From: Treponema sp. Marseille-Q3903
Lineage (GTDB): Bacteria; Spirochaetota; Spirochaetia; Treponematales; Treponemataceae
Direction of reading: 5' to 3'
Assembly: GCF_014334335.1 (NCBI RefSeq)
Contig: NZ_JACSEU010000001.1
Coordinates: 744,001 to 808,000, forward strand
Length of the DNA stretch: 64,000 bases
The stretch's first letter is position 1; each line of letters begins with the position of its first letter. Of the stretch, positions 17,098-25,227 are shown piece after piece. The position numbers and the translations under genes are program-made. The notes beneath the pieces were generated by a model. The model saw only the letters and a program-made list of their open reading frames with translations. It did no database searches and was not told where the DNA came from.

Positions 17098-18575
17098 TCC
17101 ATATCCAAAATGTTTCTTTTACGTATGAACAAGCGGATACGCCAAGCCTCAAAAACATCAACCTTTCTGTTAAAACAGGCGAATGCGTCTTGCTCTGCGG
17201 AAAAAGCGGGTGCGGAAAAACCTCGCTGATACGGCTCCTCTGCGGTATGCTGCCTGACTTTTATAACGGAGTTTTTACAGGCAGTGTGTCGGTGAAAGGA
17301 ATTGATCCCGTTACCGCACCGATGTATGAGATTGCAAAAACGGTCGGTACCGTTTTTCAAAATCCGCGTACACAGTTTTACACCGTTAATACGACAAGTG
17401 AAATTGCATTCGGATGTGAAAATTTCGGAATGGAGCCGAAACTCATTCGAGATAGAGTATATGAAACCGCCGATGCGCTGCATATAAACGCGCTCCTTGA
17501 TCGAAACATTTTTCAACTTTCAGGCGGAGAAAAACAAAAAATCGCATTTGCAAGTATTTACGCCGTTAATCCCGATATTTACGTCTTGGATGAACCTTCT
17601 TCCAATTTGGACAATCACGCTATCAATGAATTGCGATCGATGCTGCAGTTTTTAAAAGCGCACGGAAAAACCATCGTCATCGCGGAACACCGAATCCGGT
17701 ATCTCAAAGAATTGGCGGATCGTGCGGTATATATGAAAGAAGGACAAATTGAAAAAGAATACACCATGCAGGAATTGGATTCTATGTCGATTTCAGAACG
17801 GATGGAAACCGGTATACGGCCGGTTTCATTAGGCGGTTTTTCTTCTATTATAAAAGAGCAGAGCGAAAGCAGCGGAGATATCGGCGGTAATGCATCGATA
17901 CAAATGAAAGACGTTTGTTTTTCTTATACGAAATATAAGGGACAGTCTTCGCTCACTATACCGGATGCTTGTTTTCCGGCAGGAACCGTCATTGCGGTTA
18001 CCGGAAACAATGGGGCGGGAAAATCGACATTGGTTTCAGTGATAGGCGGATTATTAAAAAATAAGAAAGGCACTGTTAAGCTAAACGGAAATATTCAATC
18101 GGCAAAAGAACGCTTATTCGTGAGCTATATGGTGATGCAGGAAGTAAATCATCAGTTGTTTACGGACAGTGTAAAGGAAGAAATTGTGCTTGGCGTTAAA
18201 AATCCGGACGAGGAGGCATTGCATGCCGTTTTGAGCAAGATGGATATAGAACGTTTAATAGACCGCCATCCTATGACGTTATCCGGCGGACAAAAACAAC
18301 GTGTCGCGATTGCGGCAGCGGTCTTTTGCAAAAAGAAAATTTTGATCTTTGATGAACCGACAAGCGGTCTTGACTTCTTTCACATGATGCAAACGGCAGA
18401 ACTCATTAAAACGCTGAAAGCCGATGACACCTATATATTTGTCATTACGCATGATTATGAATTGATTGCGGCGGCCTGTGATATCGCCGTTGAAGTGAAA
18501 AACGGCCGCATTGAATCGCAATACGTATTAGATATGTCGGGATTTGAGCGATTACAAAACTCTATGTTTTCGTGA
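17094..18575 (+). CDS. ECF transporter fused dual ATPase (EcfA-EcfA')
   Basis: A 493-aa protein with two complete ABC domains in tandem. Domain 1 has CGKSGCGKTSL, LSGGEKQKIAFAS and YVLDEPSSNLD. Domain 2 starts at about 265 with TGNNGAGKSTL, LSGGQKQRVAIAA and LIFDEPTSGLD. It energises the preceding S and T subunits. Fused ATPases replace separate EcfA1 and EcfA2. It is the last gene of the operon. Confidence 0.92.
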   Translation: MIHIQNVSFTYEQADTPSLKNINLSVKTGECVLLCGKSGCGKTSLIRLLCGMLPDFYNGVFTGSVSVKGIDPVTAPMYEIAKTVGTVFQNPRTQFYTVNTTSEIAFGCENFGMEPKLIRDRVYETADALHINALLDRNIFQLSGGEKQKIAFASIYAVNPDIYVLDEPSSNLDNHAINELRSMLQFLKAHGKTIVIAEHRIRYLKELADRAVYMKEGQIEKEYTMQELDSMSISERMETGIRPVSLGGFSSIIKEQSESSGDIGGNASIQMKDVCFSYTKYKGQSSLTIPDACFPAGTVIAVTGNNGAGKSTLVSVIGGLLKNKKGTVKLNGNIQSAKERLFVSYMVMQEVNHQLFTDSVKEEIVLGVKNPDEEALHAVLSKMDIERLIDRHPMTLSGGQKQRVAIAAAVFCKKKILIFDEPTSGLDFFHMMQTAELIKTLKADDTYIFVITHDYELIAAACDIAVEVKNGRIESQYVLDMSGFERLQNSMFS

Positions 18576-18595
18576 GGTGATGAGAAGCCATCGTT

Positions 18596-18811
18596 GATTT
18601 TGAATACGGGGGCGGGACTGTATACGCTGCTTTGCTTGGTGTTATCATTTATTAAAAGATACGACGCGGTGTTGTATGCATGATTTACAATCAGGTTCGG
18701 CTCAAGTCCGCGAAAATGATATTGTATGTCGGGCAAGAACAACAAGCTCATACCGAGCGTATCGACAAGCATATCTTTGCCGCCTTGAATAGTAAAAAAG
18801 CGGACGTTCAT
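18596..18811 (-). pseudogene. DUF4261 protein fragment
   Basis: On the minus strand about 60 residues from MNVRFFTIQGGKDMLVDTLG through LPDIQYHFRGLEPN to IVNHAYNTASYLL match the C-terminal part of DUF4261 proteins. The N-terminal half is missing and no Shine-Dalgarno sequence precedes the Met. The frame then degenerates toward the end of the ECF gene. It is a relic and covers most of the 18576-18959 gap. Confidence 0.6.
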
Positions 18812-18959
18812 TTTACTAATTTTCTTTGAGATTATTGTAGTTTGTATTTTCTCAAATTTAGTACATAACAGATAGTTCCGTTGCATTGTGTATATCGACT
18901 GTCAGCGGATCTGGTAAAACGATACATTAAATTATACTTGTTTTTTCAAGTTTTATATC

Positions 18960-19835
18960 CTATCTCTGCATCTCTTTATTTTCTGTTTTTCTGCGGATAT
19001 TTCTCAGCCAAAATCCTATGCCAAGATACATGAACATAGATAGCACTCCTGCAGATAAAGAGAAAACGAGCGCTGTTTGCGCGTGGATAACTACCGCACC
19101 CGATAGCAACAAAGGATTGATGTAGGCATCTTCCATTGTGTGCATAATAACCGCAGGCCATACACTTTTGGTGATTCTAAACATTTCAACATACATCACA
19201 ATCCAACTCAGACAAACCAGAAATCCCCAAACAAAAAAGAAGGATCTGCTTACCGAGAATCCCATGTAGTCGTTTATTTCCTTTTGAGTAAGAAAGTACA
19301 AAACGTACGGCAAATGCCACATCCACCAAATAATACCGCTCACAATATAGAGTGTGTAATCTTTCAGTTTTAGTTTTAAAAGCTGATTTGTCAGATACGC
19401 ACGCCATAAAGATTCTTCAAAAAAGTTTTTAATAAACTGAATGATTATTTGGCTGCCAAGAGTAGTCAATAAAACAGCACTATTCATCTTGCCGAGACTT
19501 ATACCGTTAAAAAGTAAGCCGGTCAATATTATCAACGTTGCTACTACCGGATATATCAAAAATGAGACAAGATACATTGTTCGATGTTTTTTTATATTCA
19601 GATGATAACCGTGTTCCTTCCATGTATCACCGCAAAATGACCGTAAAATAATCACTAAAAATAAGGGACTGATAAGCCATATTCCCATTCCTGCCGTACC
19701 GGTATCGCCCATACCTGCATTCGTATAATCGGCATGTCCCATCATCCTATCGATAAAATATCCTACAAAGCCTATTACTGATATAAAAACAATAAATATC
19801 AAAAGATTTCTTTTTATTGTACGTGTATTTTCCAT
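18960..19835 (-). CDS. CPBP-family intramembrane metalloprotease homologue
   Basis: A 291-aa integral membrane protein with the CPBP (Abi/CAAX-protease-like) motifs: FFEESLWRAYL (EExxxR), WWMWHLPYVLYF and MHTMEDAYINP. Seven or eight membrane spans are apparent. Members are prenyl-protein proteases or bacteriocin self-immunity factors. ATG 19835 is used: AGGAG lies 8 nt upstream, and the longer frame would overlap the padR end. It is 16 nt downstream of padR, so PadR probably controls it. Confidence 0.85.
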   Translation of the reverse strand: MENTRTIKRNLLIFIVFISVIGFVGYFIDRMMGHADYTNAGMGDTGTAGMGIWLISPLFLVIILRSFCGDTWKEHGYHLNIKKHRTMYLVSFLIYPVVATLIILTGLLFNGISLGKMNSAVLLTTLGSQIIIQFIKNFFEESLWRAYLTNQLLKLKLKDYTLYIVSGIIWWMWHLPYVLYFLTQKEINDYMGFSVSRSFFFVWGFLVCLSWIVMYVEMFRITKSVWPAVIMHTMEDAYINPLLLSGAVVIHAQTALVFSLSAGVLSMFMYLGIGFWLRNIRRKTENKEMQR

Positions 19836-19851
19836 TAGATCATCTCCTATC

Positions 19852-20484
19852 TTAAAATAAACCTGCATTTATTTTCTTTTGCAATTCTTTGAACCATTTA
19901 ATATGAAACTGTACCAAATCCGCCCCATGTTGTGCCGTCAACATTTCGTACTTATGTATGTCGGAAAAACTTTGGGCGATATTTTTGCTTTTTCCCGCAC
20001 GCAACAACGCTGCGGCATAATCAGGATTATCGGCATAGTAATCAAGCAATTCTTTTTTGTTTGCTTCAATATCCTTGTTTACATCCAGTATTTGTTTTAG
20101 ATATGTAAGTTCGCTTTCCAAATTTTTTATGACAGCGGAAATGAGTTCAACACGTTTATCGTTCGGTAAGATACCCATAAACAAAAGCTTCCCGAGTTCG
20201 GTATTTTTTCCTTGCGACATATCCATCGGGTTTTGCAGCCACATTAAAAATTCCTTCCTGCCGTTTTCTTTTATATGGTAATATTTTTTTTCCACATTCT
20301 TTTCTTTTACGGCAGTGTACGTAATAAGTCCGTTCGACAGTAGGTTTTTCAGAGCTGCTTGAATGCTCCCCATACTATCGCTGCACATAGAGCTGAAATT
20401 TTCGGCTATTATCGCTTTTAATTGATAAACCGTCATTTCCTTTAACATCAGTAAGCCGAGCAAAAAATATTTCATATACTTCAT
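19852..20484 (-). CDS. PadR-family transcriptional regulator
   Basis: A 210-aa PadR repressor. The winged helix occupies about residues 1-80 (YFLLGLLMLKEMTVYQLK, then GSIQAALKNLLSNGLI). A long C-terminal helical dimerisation domain follows, as in subfamily 1. It sits 17 nt downstream of a perfect 28-bp palindrome that is surely its operator, implying autoregulation of the padR-CPBP operon. The effector is probably a toxic hydrophobic compound, by family analogy only. Confidence 0.9.
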   Translation of the reverse strand: MKYMKYFLLGLLMLKEMTVYQLKAIIAENFSSMCSDSMGSIQAALKNLLSNGLITYTAVKEKNVEKKYYHIKENGRKEFLMWLQNPMDMSQGKNTELGKLLFMGILPNDKRVELISAVIKNLESELTYLKQILDVNKDIEANKKELLDYYADNPDYAAALLRAGKSKNIAQSFSDIHKYEMLTAQHGADLVQFHIKWFKELQKKINAGLF

Positions 20485-20500
20485 CTTCCCTGTTTACAGC

Positions 20501-20528
20501 ATTACTATTAGATATATCTAATAGTAAT
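20501..20528 (-). promoter_or_regulatory. 28-bp perfect palindrome, PadR operator
   Basis: Half-site ATTACTATTAGATA at 20501-20514 is followed without a gap by its exact reverse complement at 20515-20528. It begins 17 nt upstream of the padR start codon. Confidence 0.8.
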
Positions 20529-20542
20529 AGTTTGGATGATAA

Positions 20543-20683
20543 ATGTCAATAGCCGAAATAGAGGGATGTACTGTTTTTGTATCCGATCCGGAAGTGAATG
20601 TGCAATTCTGGTGTGTCTGTTTGGCGGAAAATGCAAGGGAGTATCAAGCGCTGTTTAAGGCGAAAAGAACTATAAAGGTGTAA
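20543..20683 (+). CDS. Possible 46-aa peptide or gene remnant
   Basis: An open frame starting at ATG 20543 encodes a peptide whose middle reads FVSDPEVNVQFWCVCLAEN and whose end reads ALFKAKRTIKV. The composition is protein-like, but there is no Shine-Dalgarno sequence and no recognised family. It lies between the PadR operator and the second 54-bp repeat and is more likely a relic than a working gene. Confidence 0.25.
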   Translation: MSIAEIEGCTVFVSDPEVNVQFWCVCLAENAREYQALFKAKRTIKV

Positions 20684-20688
20684 CTAAA

Positions 20689-20742
20689 TGCCTCCGTTTA
20701 TACTATACGGCAGACTGCATGAAAAATCAAGCAAAGTTCATG
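20689..20742 (+). repeat. 54-bp direct repeat, copy B (orphan vapBC-type promoter)
   Basis: Same as 14686-14739 with three differences. On the minus strand the promoter elements survive (TTGATT 20725-20730, 17 nt, TATAGT 20702-20707, then GGAGG), but no vapB follows. The right end overlaps the stop codon of the ApbA-like gene. Confidence 0.88.
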
Positions 20743-21652
20743 TTAAATCAATGTATTTTTCATACGATCCCCACACACTCATAGGGAGCCCCAATGACCT
20801 GCCGGCATTCAAGACTTCTCTGTATCCAACCACCCATTCGCTGTATCCTTTTTTCATGTGGTTGATTATCATATCCAATGTGTTTTGTTCGGAAAACATT
20901 TTTTGCAATATACGGGCAATTAAAAAAACCGGAAGATTAAATAAATATGCCGGAAATATTCGATACGTTCTTACTCCCAGTAATCTGCACACCTGTATTC
21001 CTTCTCTAAAAGCAAGCACCATTTTCTTAATTGCATTGAGATTTGTAATAACATTTTCAAAACTACCGTATTCTGCAATCACACCGGCTGTAATTGCTTG
21101 CTGCAAATAATGAACTCTCAACCACTCAAAGATATTTTTATCAACCGTTATGTTTATACTGGAATTTTGTAATAATGATGAGAAATGCGGCAAGTAAATC
21201 GATGAACCGCCTAAACGGGTTGCTTCATCAAATATGATAATGTGTAAGCCTTTTTCGTCTCTTCCGCCGCCTATTGATGAAGGGAATGCAATAAGATAAT
21301 CGTCTTGAGAAAGGTAGGGGGCGATTTCGTTTTTTAGATTCCAGTTATTTTGCATAAATACAAAATACTTTGTCTTATTTTTCAATTCTTTTAAATGCGG
21401 TAAGACACTACATAATTGAAAACGATTTACGGCAACTATAATAGCGTCGTAGTGATCTTCAATATGGGTAATAATTCTGCGCTCGAATTTCATTGTTTGG
21501 TAAACAGTCGATCGTTTTCTTAAATCTTTATAGCTGATTGTAATTTCTTTTTCCGTGTCGGATTTTCCGTAAAAGTCGACTTCGTTATTACAAGACACGA
21601 GCCAGCCATATGCCGTGCCTATTGTTCCTGCACCGTAGATTAAGAGTTTCAT
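20738..21652 (-). CDS. Ketopantoate reductase-like (ApbA/PanE) protein, second copy
   Basis: A 304-aa NAD(P)-binding protein starting KLLIYGAGTIGTAYGW. It is a distant paralogue of the 10677-11552 product: the two share the first residues and the Rossmann fold but differ widely afterwards. Its function is unknown; a role in pantoate synthesis is not supported by the neighbours. GAGG lies 8 nt before ATG. The stop codon lies inside the 54-bp repeat copy B, so the rearrangement took place exactly at the gene's end. Confidence 0.72.
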   Translation of the reverse strand: MKLLIYGAGTIGTAYGWLVSCNNEVDFYGKSDTEKEITISYKDLRKRSTVYQTMKFERRIITHIEDHYDAIIVAVNRFQLCSVLPHLKELKNKTKYFVFMQNNWNLKNEIAPYLSQDDYLIAFPSSIGGGRDEKGLHIIIFDEATRLGGSSIYLPHFSSLLQNSSINITVDKNIFEWLRVHYLQQAITAGVIAEYGSFENVITNLNAIKKMVLAFREGIQVCRLLGVRTYRIFPAYLFNLPVFLIARILQKMFSEQNTLDMIINHMKKGYSEWVVGYREVLNAGRSLGLPMSVWGSYEKYIDLT

Positions 21653-21670
21653 TTAAAAAGCCTCGTTACA

Positions 21671-21994
21671 TTAATTTTTTTTCTTCTTGATTTTCCGCTC
21701 CGGTAATTCATCATACATTGCATTAAACAAGCCCGTTATAAATGCTTTGTCATCAATTTCGTCTACTAAAAGCATTTCTTTTGCGCCTTGATACGGCAAT
21801 TCTTAGGAAGCGTTCGGCATATACGCAATTGCCGACGGAACCGCTTTTACCAGTAAGCGGTCATCGTAGATACCGCCCACAATTTTATCTCGATAGTAAA
21901 TGATAAATTCTCCCATCATTGAGCGATAGCGTATGTCTTGCAATTCCGATAACTGTTCCAAAATAAAATCTAAATATGCTTTACTCGATGCCAT
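21671..21994 (-). pseudogene. TfoX N-terminal-domain protein with an in-frame stop
   Basis: The first 63 codons (ASSKAYLDFILEQLSEL, then SMMGEFIIYYRDKIVGGIYD) are a typical TfoX/Sxy N-terminal domain. A TAA at 21803-21805 stops it, but the same frame continues ELPYQGAKEMLLVDEI to the lysine-rich end of the family. One base change would restore a full 107-aa protein, so this is a recent nonsense mutation or a sequencing error. Confidence 0.7.
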
Positions 21995-22028
21995 AAATCC
22001 GCCTTGCGTTTTATTTGCGCTGTAGTGT

Positions 22029-22181
22029 TTACATGTCCTTTCTGAATTCACGATCTATCGTTTCTTTTATATTTGCTTGGAGTGCGGTAATTAGTTTATC
22101 CCGTATGGCTATGTCGGGATGCAGTATATACGAATCTTCGTTGTCCGTAAACAGGCGATACGGTTTTATGTGAAAGTTGTT
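22029..22181 (-). pseudogene. C-terminal fragment of an unrecognised protein
   Basis: Fifty sense codons end at TAA 22029-22031 and read PYRLFTDNEDSYILHPDIAI, then TALQANIKETIDREFRKDM. A stop at 22182-22184 blocks the frame upstream and there is no start. It looks like the end of a real but lost gene; I do not recognise the family. Confidence 0.45.
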
Positions 22182-22239
22182 TTATGTGCTGTCAGCTTAT
22201 AAAATCAAAACTTGATAGAGCTGAAAGGAAATAATTTGA

Positions 22240-22266
22240 GGCGGATTTCCCCGCCATTTTATTTTA
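22240..22266 (-). terminator. Weak hairpin after the membrane protein gene
   Basis: GGCGG (22240-22244) and CCGCC (22251-22255) form a short stem just beyond the stop at 22269. The minus-strand tail is only moderately T-rich. Confidence 0.3.
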
Positions 22267-22268
22267 AA

Positions 22269-22784
22269 TTACCGTATCCCCCGAATAATCGCAAATGCCA
22301 CACCGGATAATATAAGCGCCGTAAGCGTCATTGCAATCAGACCCTTTAAAAATCCCATAAAGTGGAACAGATAATCTTTATTACCTTTGCAGTTTTCGGT
22401 TCCCGGAAAAATGAACAGTTTTGCCGAAAGCGTGCAGATCATGAGCCAATCCACGACGAGTAAATCGACGGCGTTCCACATCATCGCCATAACCCACAAA
22501 TGGCAAAAAATTGTGACGAAAGAAACGTCTTTTGCGCCGTAGGTACAGAAAACCGAAAAGATCGCCGTACCGGCAAGCAGCAAGAAAACGCAAACAAAAA
22601 AGGCAATGGCGAGCCTTTTTTGTTTTACATTCGGCTGCAGTATATGGGCACATTCTGTAACGTCTGCAGGATAATCGTGCGCTATTGTCCAGGGGAATTG
22701 GTGAACCGAAACCGCCACCATTGCCGCCCACAAGGCAGACCATATAATGCCATGAATAATGGCCGTGTGTATTTGTAAACTCAT
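22269..22784 (-). CDS. Integral membrane protein of unknown function
   Basis: A 171-aa protein with about four hydrophobic spans (near residues 8-25, 72-95, 105-130 and 145-168) and a short charged loop carrying GTENCKGNKDY. I do not recognise the family. ATG 22784 is used because AGGAG lies 5-6 nt upstream; the longer reading to 22898 crosses the divergent promoter region. It is transcribed away from the PEBP lipoprotein gene. Confidence 0.65.
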   Translation of the reverse strand: MSLQIHTAIIHGIIWSALWAAMVAVSVHQFPWTIAHDYPADVTECAHILQPNVKQKRLAIAFFVCVFLLLAGTAIFSVFCTYGAKDVSFVTIFCHLWVMAMMWNAVDLLVVDWLMICTLSAKLFIFPGTENCKGNKDYLFHFMGFLKGLIAMTLTALILSGVAFAIIRGIR

Positions 22785-22934
22785 AATTACTCCTATACTC
22801 CGACTATCCTTTAAAGTGCGGGGTAAGTCAAGGGGGCGACAATAACAAGGGGCAGCGATGCGTATTTTCGACGGAGGCAGGAATTCGGCATAAGCCACAC
22901 GGTTACCATCCTACAACACGCAATCACATAATCG

Positions 22935-22964
22935 TTGACTTCCTGTATTTTTATGAGGTAAAAT
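22935..22964 (+). promoter_or_regulatory. Promoter of the PEBP lipoprotein gene, predicted leaderless
   Basis: TTGACT (22935-22940), an 18-nt spacer and TAAAAT (22959-22964), with the ATG exactly 6 nt further. A GAGG 12 nt upstream of ATG would not be transcribed from here. Confidence 0.6.
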
Positions 22965-22970
22965 GAAATT

Positions 22971-23534
22971 ATGAAACTTATACGTATGACAATGCCGTTG
23001 CTTACGGCGACGCTTCTGCTTATATTTTGCAGCAGCTGCTCAAAAAAAGATGAAATTAGACCTCTAACACAAGGCGGCGTTATGAAACTGTCTTGTTCAG
23101 CTTTTGCCGACGGTGAAAAGATACCGGTAGAATTTGCAAAGCTCGGCGAGAACCGCATTCCGCCGCTGGAAATTGCAGGAGTCCCGGACGGGACAAAGAC
23201 TTTGGCGATTATCGTGCACGATCCTGATGCGCCGATGCCGGGTGGATTTTATCACTGGACGTTGTGGAACATTCCGCCGGAAACTACATCAATCGGGACT
23301 GGCAATTTGCCCGCAGGTGCGGTTGAAGGCGAAACAAGTTGGGGTACGAGCGGTTACAATGGACCGCAGCCTCCGTTCGGCACTCACCGTTATATTTTCT
23401 ATCTTTATGCGCTCAACACGGATCTAAACCTTCCTGCCGACAGCAATGTAAAGGAACTGAAAGCTGCGATGAAGGAGCACGTGCTCGAAATAACTTCGCT
23501 TACTGGCAAGTTCGCAGCAAAAGATAATCCTTGA
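22971..23534 (+). CDS. PEBP/YbhB-YbcL family lipoprotein
   Basis: A 187-aa protein with a lipoprotein-like signal peptide ending in FCSSCSKK and a phosphatidylethanolamine-binding (Raf kinase inhibitor-like) domain. DPDAPMPGGFYHWTLWNIP and GPQPPFGTHRYIFYLYAL are the two PEBP signature motifs around the ligand pocket. The cellular role of bacterial PEBPs is unclear. A bidirectional terminator separates it from the converging malic enzyme gene. Confidence 0.85.
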   Translation: MKLIRMTMPLLTATLLLIFCSSCSKKDEIRPLTQGGVMKLSCSAFADGEKIPVEFAKLGENRIPPLEIAGVPDGTKTLAIIVHDPDAPMPGGFYHWTLWNIPPETTSIGTGNLPAGAVEGETSWGTSGYNGPQPPFGTHRYIFYLYALNTDLNLPADSNVKELKAAMKEHVLEITSLTGKFAAKDNP

Positions 23535-23539
23535 GCAAA

Positions 23540-23587
23540 AAATAAACGCAGTGCACTTTTTACAAAGTAGACGCTGCGTTTATTTTT
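23540..23587. terminator. Bidirectional terminator
   Basis: A perfect 12-bp stem, AAATAAACGCAG (23540-23551) with CTGCGTTTATTT (23574-23585), has A- and T-rich flanks on both sides. It serves the PEBP gene and the malic enzyme gene, which converge here. Confidence 0.88.
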
Positions 23588-23600
23588 CACCCATCCTGCC

Positions 23601-24779
23601 TTATATGCAGGTAACTCCCGAAGTTTTTGCAGCGTTTTTAACAGCTTCTGCAACTGCCTGCGCAACGCGGCGGTCAAACGGGTCTGGAATGACAAATTCT
23701 TCGCAAAGCTTGTCGGCGGGAACTAGGGATGCAATTGCATGAGCCGCCGCAATTTTCATTTCAAGGTTTATGCAAGATGCCCGAACGTCCAACGCTCCTC
23801 TGAATATTCCAGGGAACGCCAGCAGATTGTTTACTTGGTTTGGAAAGTCTGAGCGCCCTGTGCATATTATGCGAATCCCAGCCTTTTTTGCGTCATCGGG
23901 CATGATTTCCGGCAAAGGGTTTGCCATCGCCAAAACGACGGCATCTTTGTTCATTGTGCGAGCCATGTCTTGTGTAAGGCAGCCGGCTGTCGAAACTCCT
24001 ATGAACACGTCGGCTCCTTTTATTACATCGGAAAGCATTCCTTTTTCTTTTTTTGCATTTGTGATTTCCGCGATTTCCTGTTTATAGGGATTCATGTCTT
24101 CCGTGCGTCCGCTGTAAATTGCACCCATCCTGTCGCATAAAATTATATTTTTTGTATTCATGCTTTGCAAAAGGCGCGTGATTGCCATGCCTGCCGCACC
24201 TGCGCCGTTTACCACAACTTTGACATTTTCAAAATCTTTTTTTACTATTTTGAAAGCGTTTATAAGTGCGGAAACAACGACTATCGCCGTTCCGTGTTGG
24301 TCGTCATGGAAAACCGGAATCGGAAGAGTTTTTTGCAGTTCTCTCTCAATGTCAAAGCATTCCGGCGCTTTTATATCTTCAAGGTTAATGCCTCCGAATC
24401 CGTCTGCAATGAGCTGGACAGTCTTGATTACGTCAGCGGAATTTAGAGAATTCACGCATATTGGATATGCATCTACTCCTCCAAACTCCTTGAATAAAAT
24501 CGCTTTGCCTTCCATCACAGGGAGACCTGCTCCCGCACCGATGTTCCCAAGTCCGAGAACAGCAGTTCCGTTTGTAACTACAGCTACGGCGTTTCCCTTT
24601 GATGTGTACGAATAGATTTTGTCCTTATCAGCTTTTATTTCAAGGCAAGGAGCTGCAACTCCCGGCGTATATGCTAAAGTCAAATCCTCTGCAGAATGAA
24701 GCGGAACTTTACTTTGTACAGCAATCTTTCCGTGATATTTTTTATGAAAATCAAGAGCTTTTTTATCAATCTCGTTCAT
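23601..24779 (-). CDS. Malic enzyme (malate dehydrogenase, decarboxylating)
   Basis: A 392-aa short-form malic enzyme converting malate to pyruvate and CO2 with NAD or NADP. Motifs in order are AYTPGVAAPCLEI, NGTAVLGLGNIG, the metal-site region IPVFHDDQHGTA, the Rossmann GAGAAGMA and IICTGRSDFPNQVNN. The phosphotransacetylase domain of long MaeB proteins is absent. ATG 24779 is preferred to the longer frame because GGGAGGG lies directly upstream. With DcuC at the left edge it fits anaerobic C4-acid metabolism. Confidence 0.92.
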   Translation of the reverse strand: MNEIDKKALDFHKKYHGKIAVQSKVPLHSAEDLTLAYTPGVAAPCLEIKADKDKIYSYTSKGNAVAVVTNGTAVLGLGNIGAGAGLPVMEGKAILFKEFGGVDAYPICVNSLNSADVIKTVQLIADGFGGINLEDIKAPECFDIERELQKTLPIPVFHDDQHGTAIVVVSALINAFKIVKKDFENVKVVVNGAGAAGMAITRLLQSMNTKNIILCDRMGAIYSGRTEDMNPYKQEIAEITNAKKEKGMLSDVIKGADVFIGVSTAGCLTQDMARTMNKDAVVLAMANPLPEIMPDDAKKAGIRIICTGRSDFPNQVNNLLAFPGIFRGALDVRASCINLEMKIAAAHAIASLVPADKLCEEFVIPDPFDRRVAQAVAEAVKNAAKTSGVTCI

Positions 24780-25227
24780 TTTACCCTCCCATAAAAACTT
24801 TTGCAGGAAATAGCAATTTCCGAAAAAGTTTTTAGCCGTGCGCAAGAGCGCACACGTTCAATAGTCGAGTTTGCAAAATAAAGCGTATCGTATTCATTTG
24901 ATTTTTATCGAAACGACACGTATACACGTCTTCTGCAAACATCCAGGCAAACTCGAAATAAAAAGTATCGGCGATATTTCAGACGACACTTTTTATCACA
25001 TCTCCTTATATTCAGGCTGCTTGATGGTACTCCTCATCTGAACTAAATGTCAATGGCAACCTCCGTGATTAGCGGTGCCCTATCAATTCTAAATTTGCAT
25101 TTGAGTTTGCATTCTCTTTAGCAAATGTTTTGTCATATTGAATCGTAAATTATATTTTGGCTTCTTGATGTTATGTATGGAATCATATAATATGTTTCTA
25201 TATATAAAAACATAACAGGAGGTTTCT
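24780..25227. other. Structured 448-bp divergent intergenic region
   Basis: No gene is supported. It contains CGAGTTTGC (24866-24874) facing GCAAACTCG (24947-24955), a third GAGTTTGC at 25103-25110, and a hairpin ATAAAAAGT (24958-24966)/ACTTTTTAT (24988-24996). Toward trpB there is a likely promoter, TTGATG (25165-25170), 17 nt, TAATAT (25188-25193), and AGGAGG before ATG 25228. Confidence 0.5.

Noticed and set aside
22381-22778. Overlapping open frames (120 aa minus, 92 aa plus) within the membrane protein gene
   Set aside because: They are rich in Arg and Cys with no hydrophobic or domain pattern; the 171-aa frame has the Shine-Dalgarno sequence and membrane spans.
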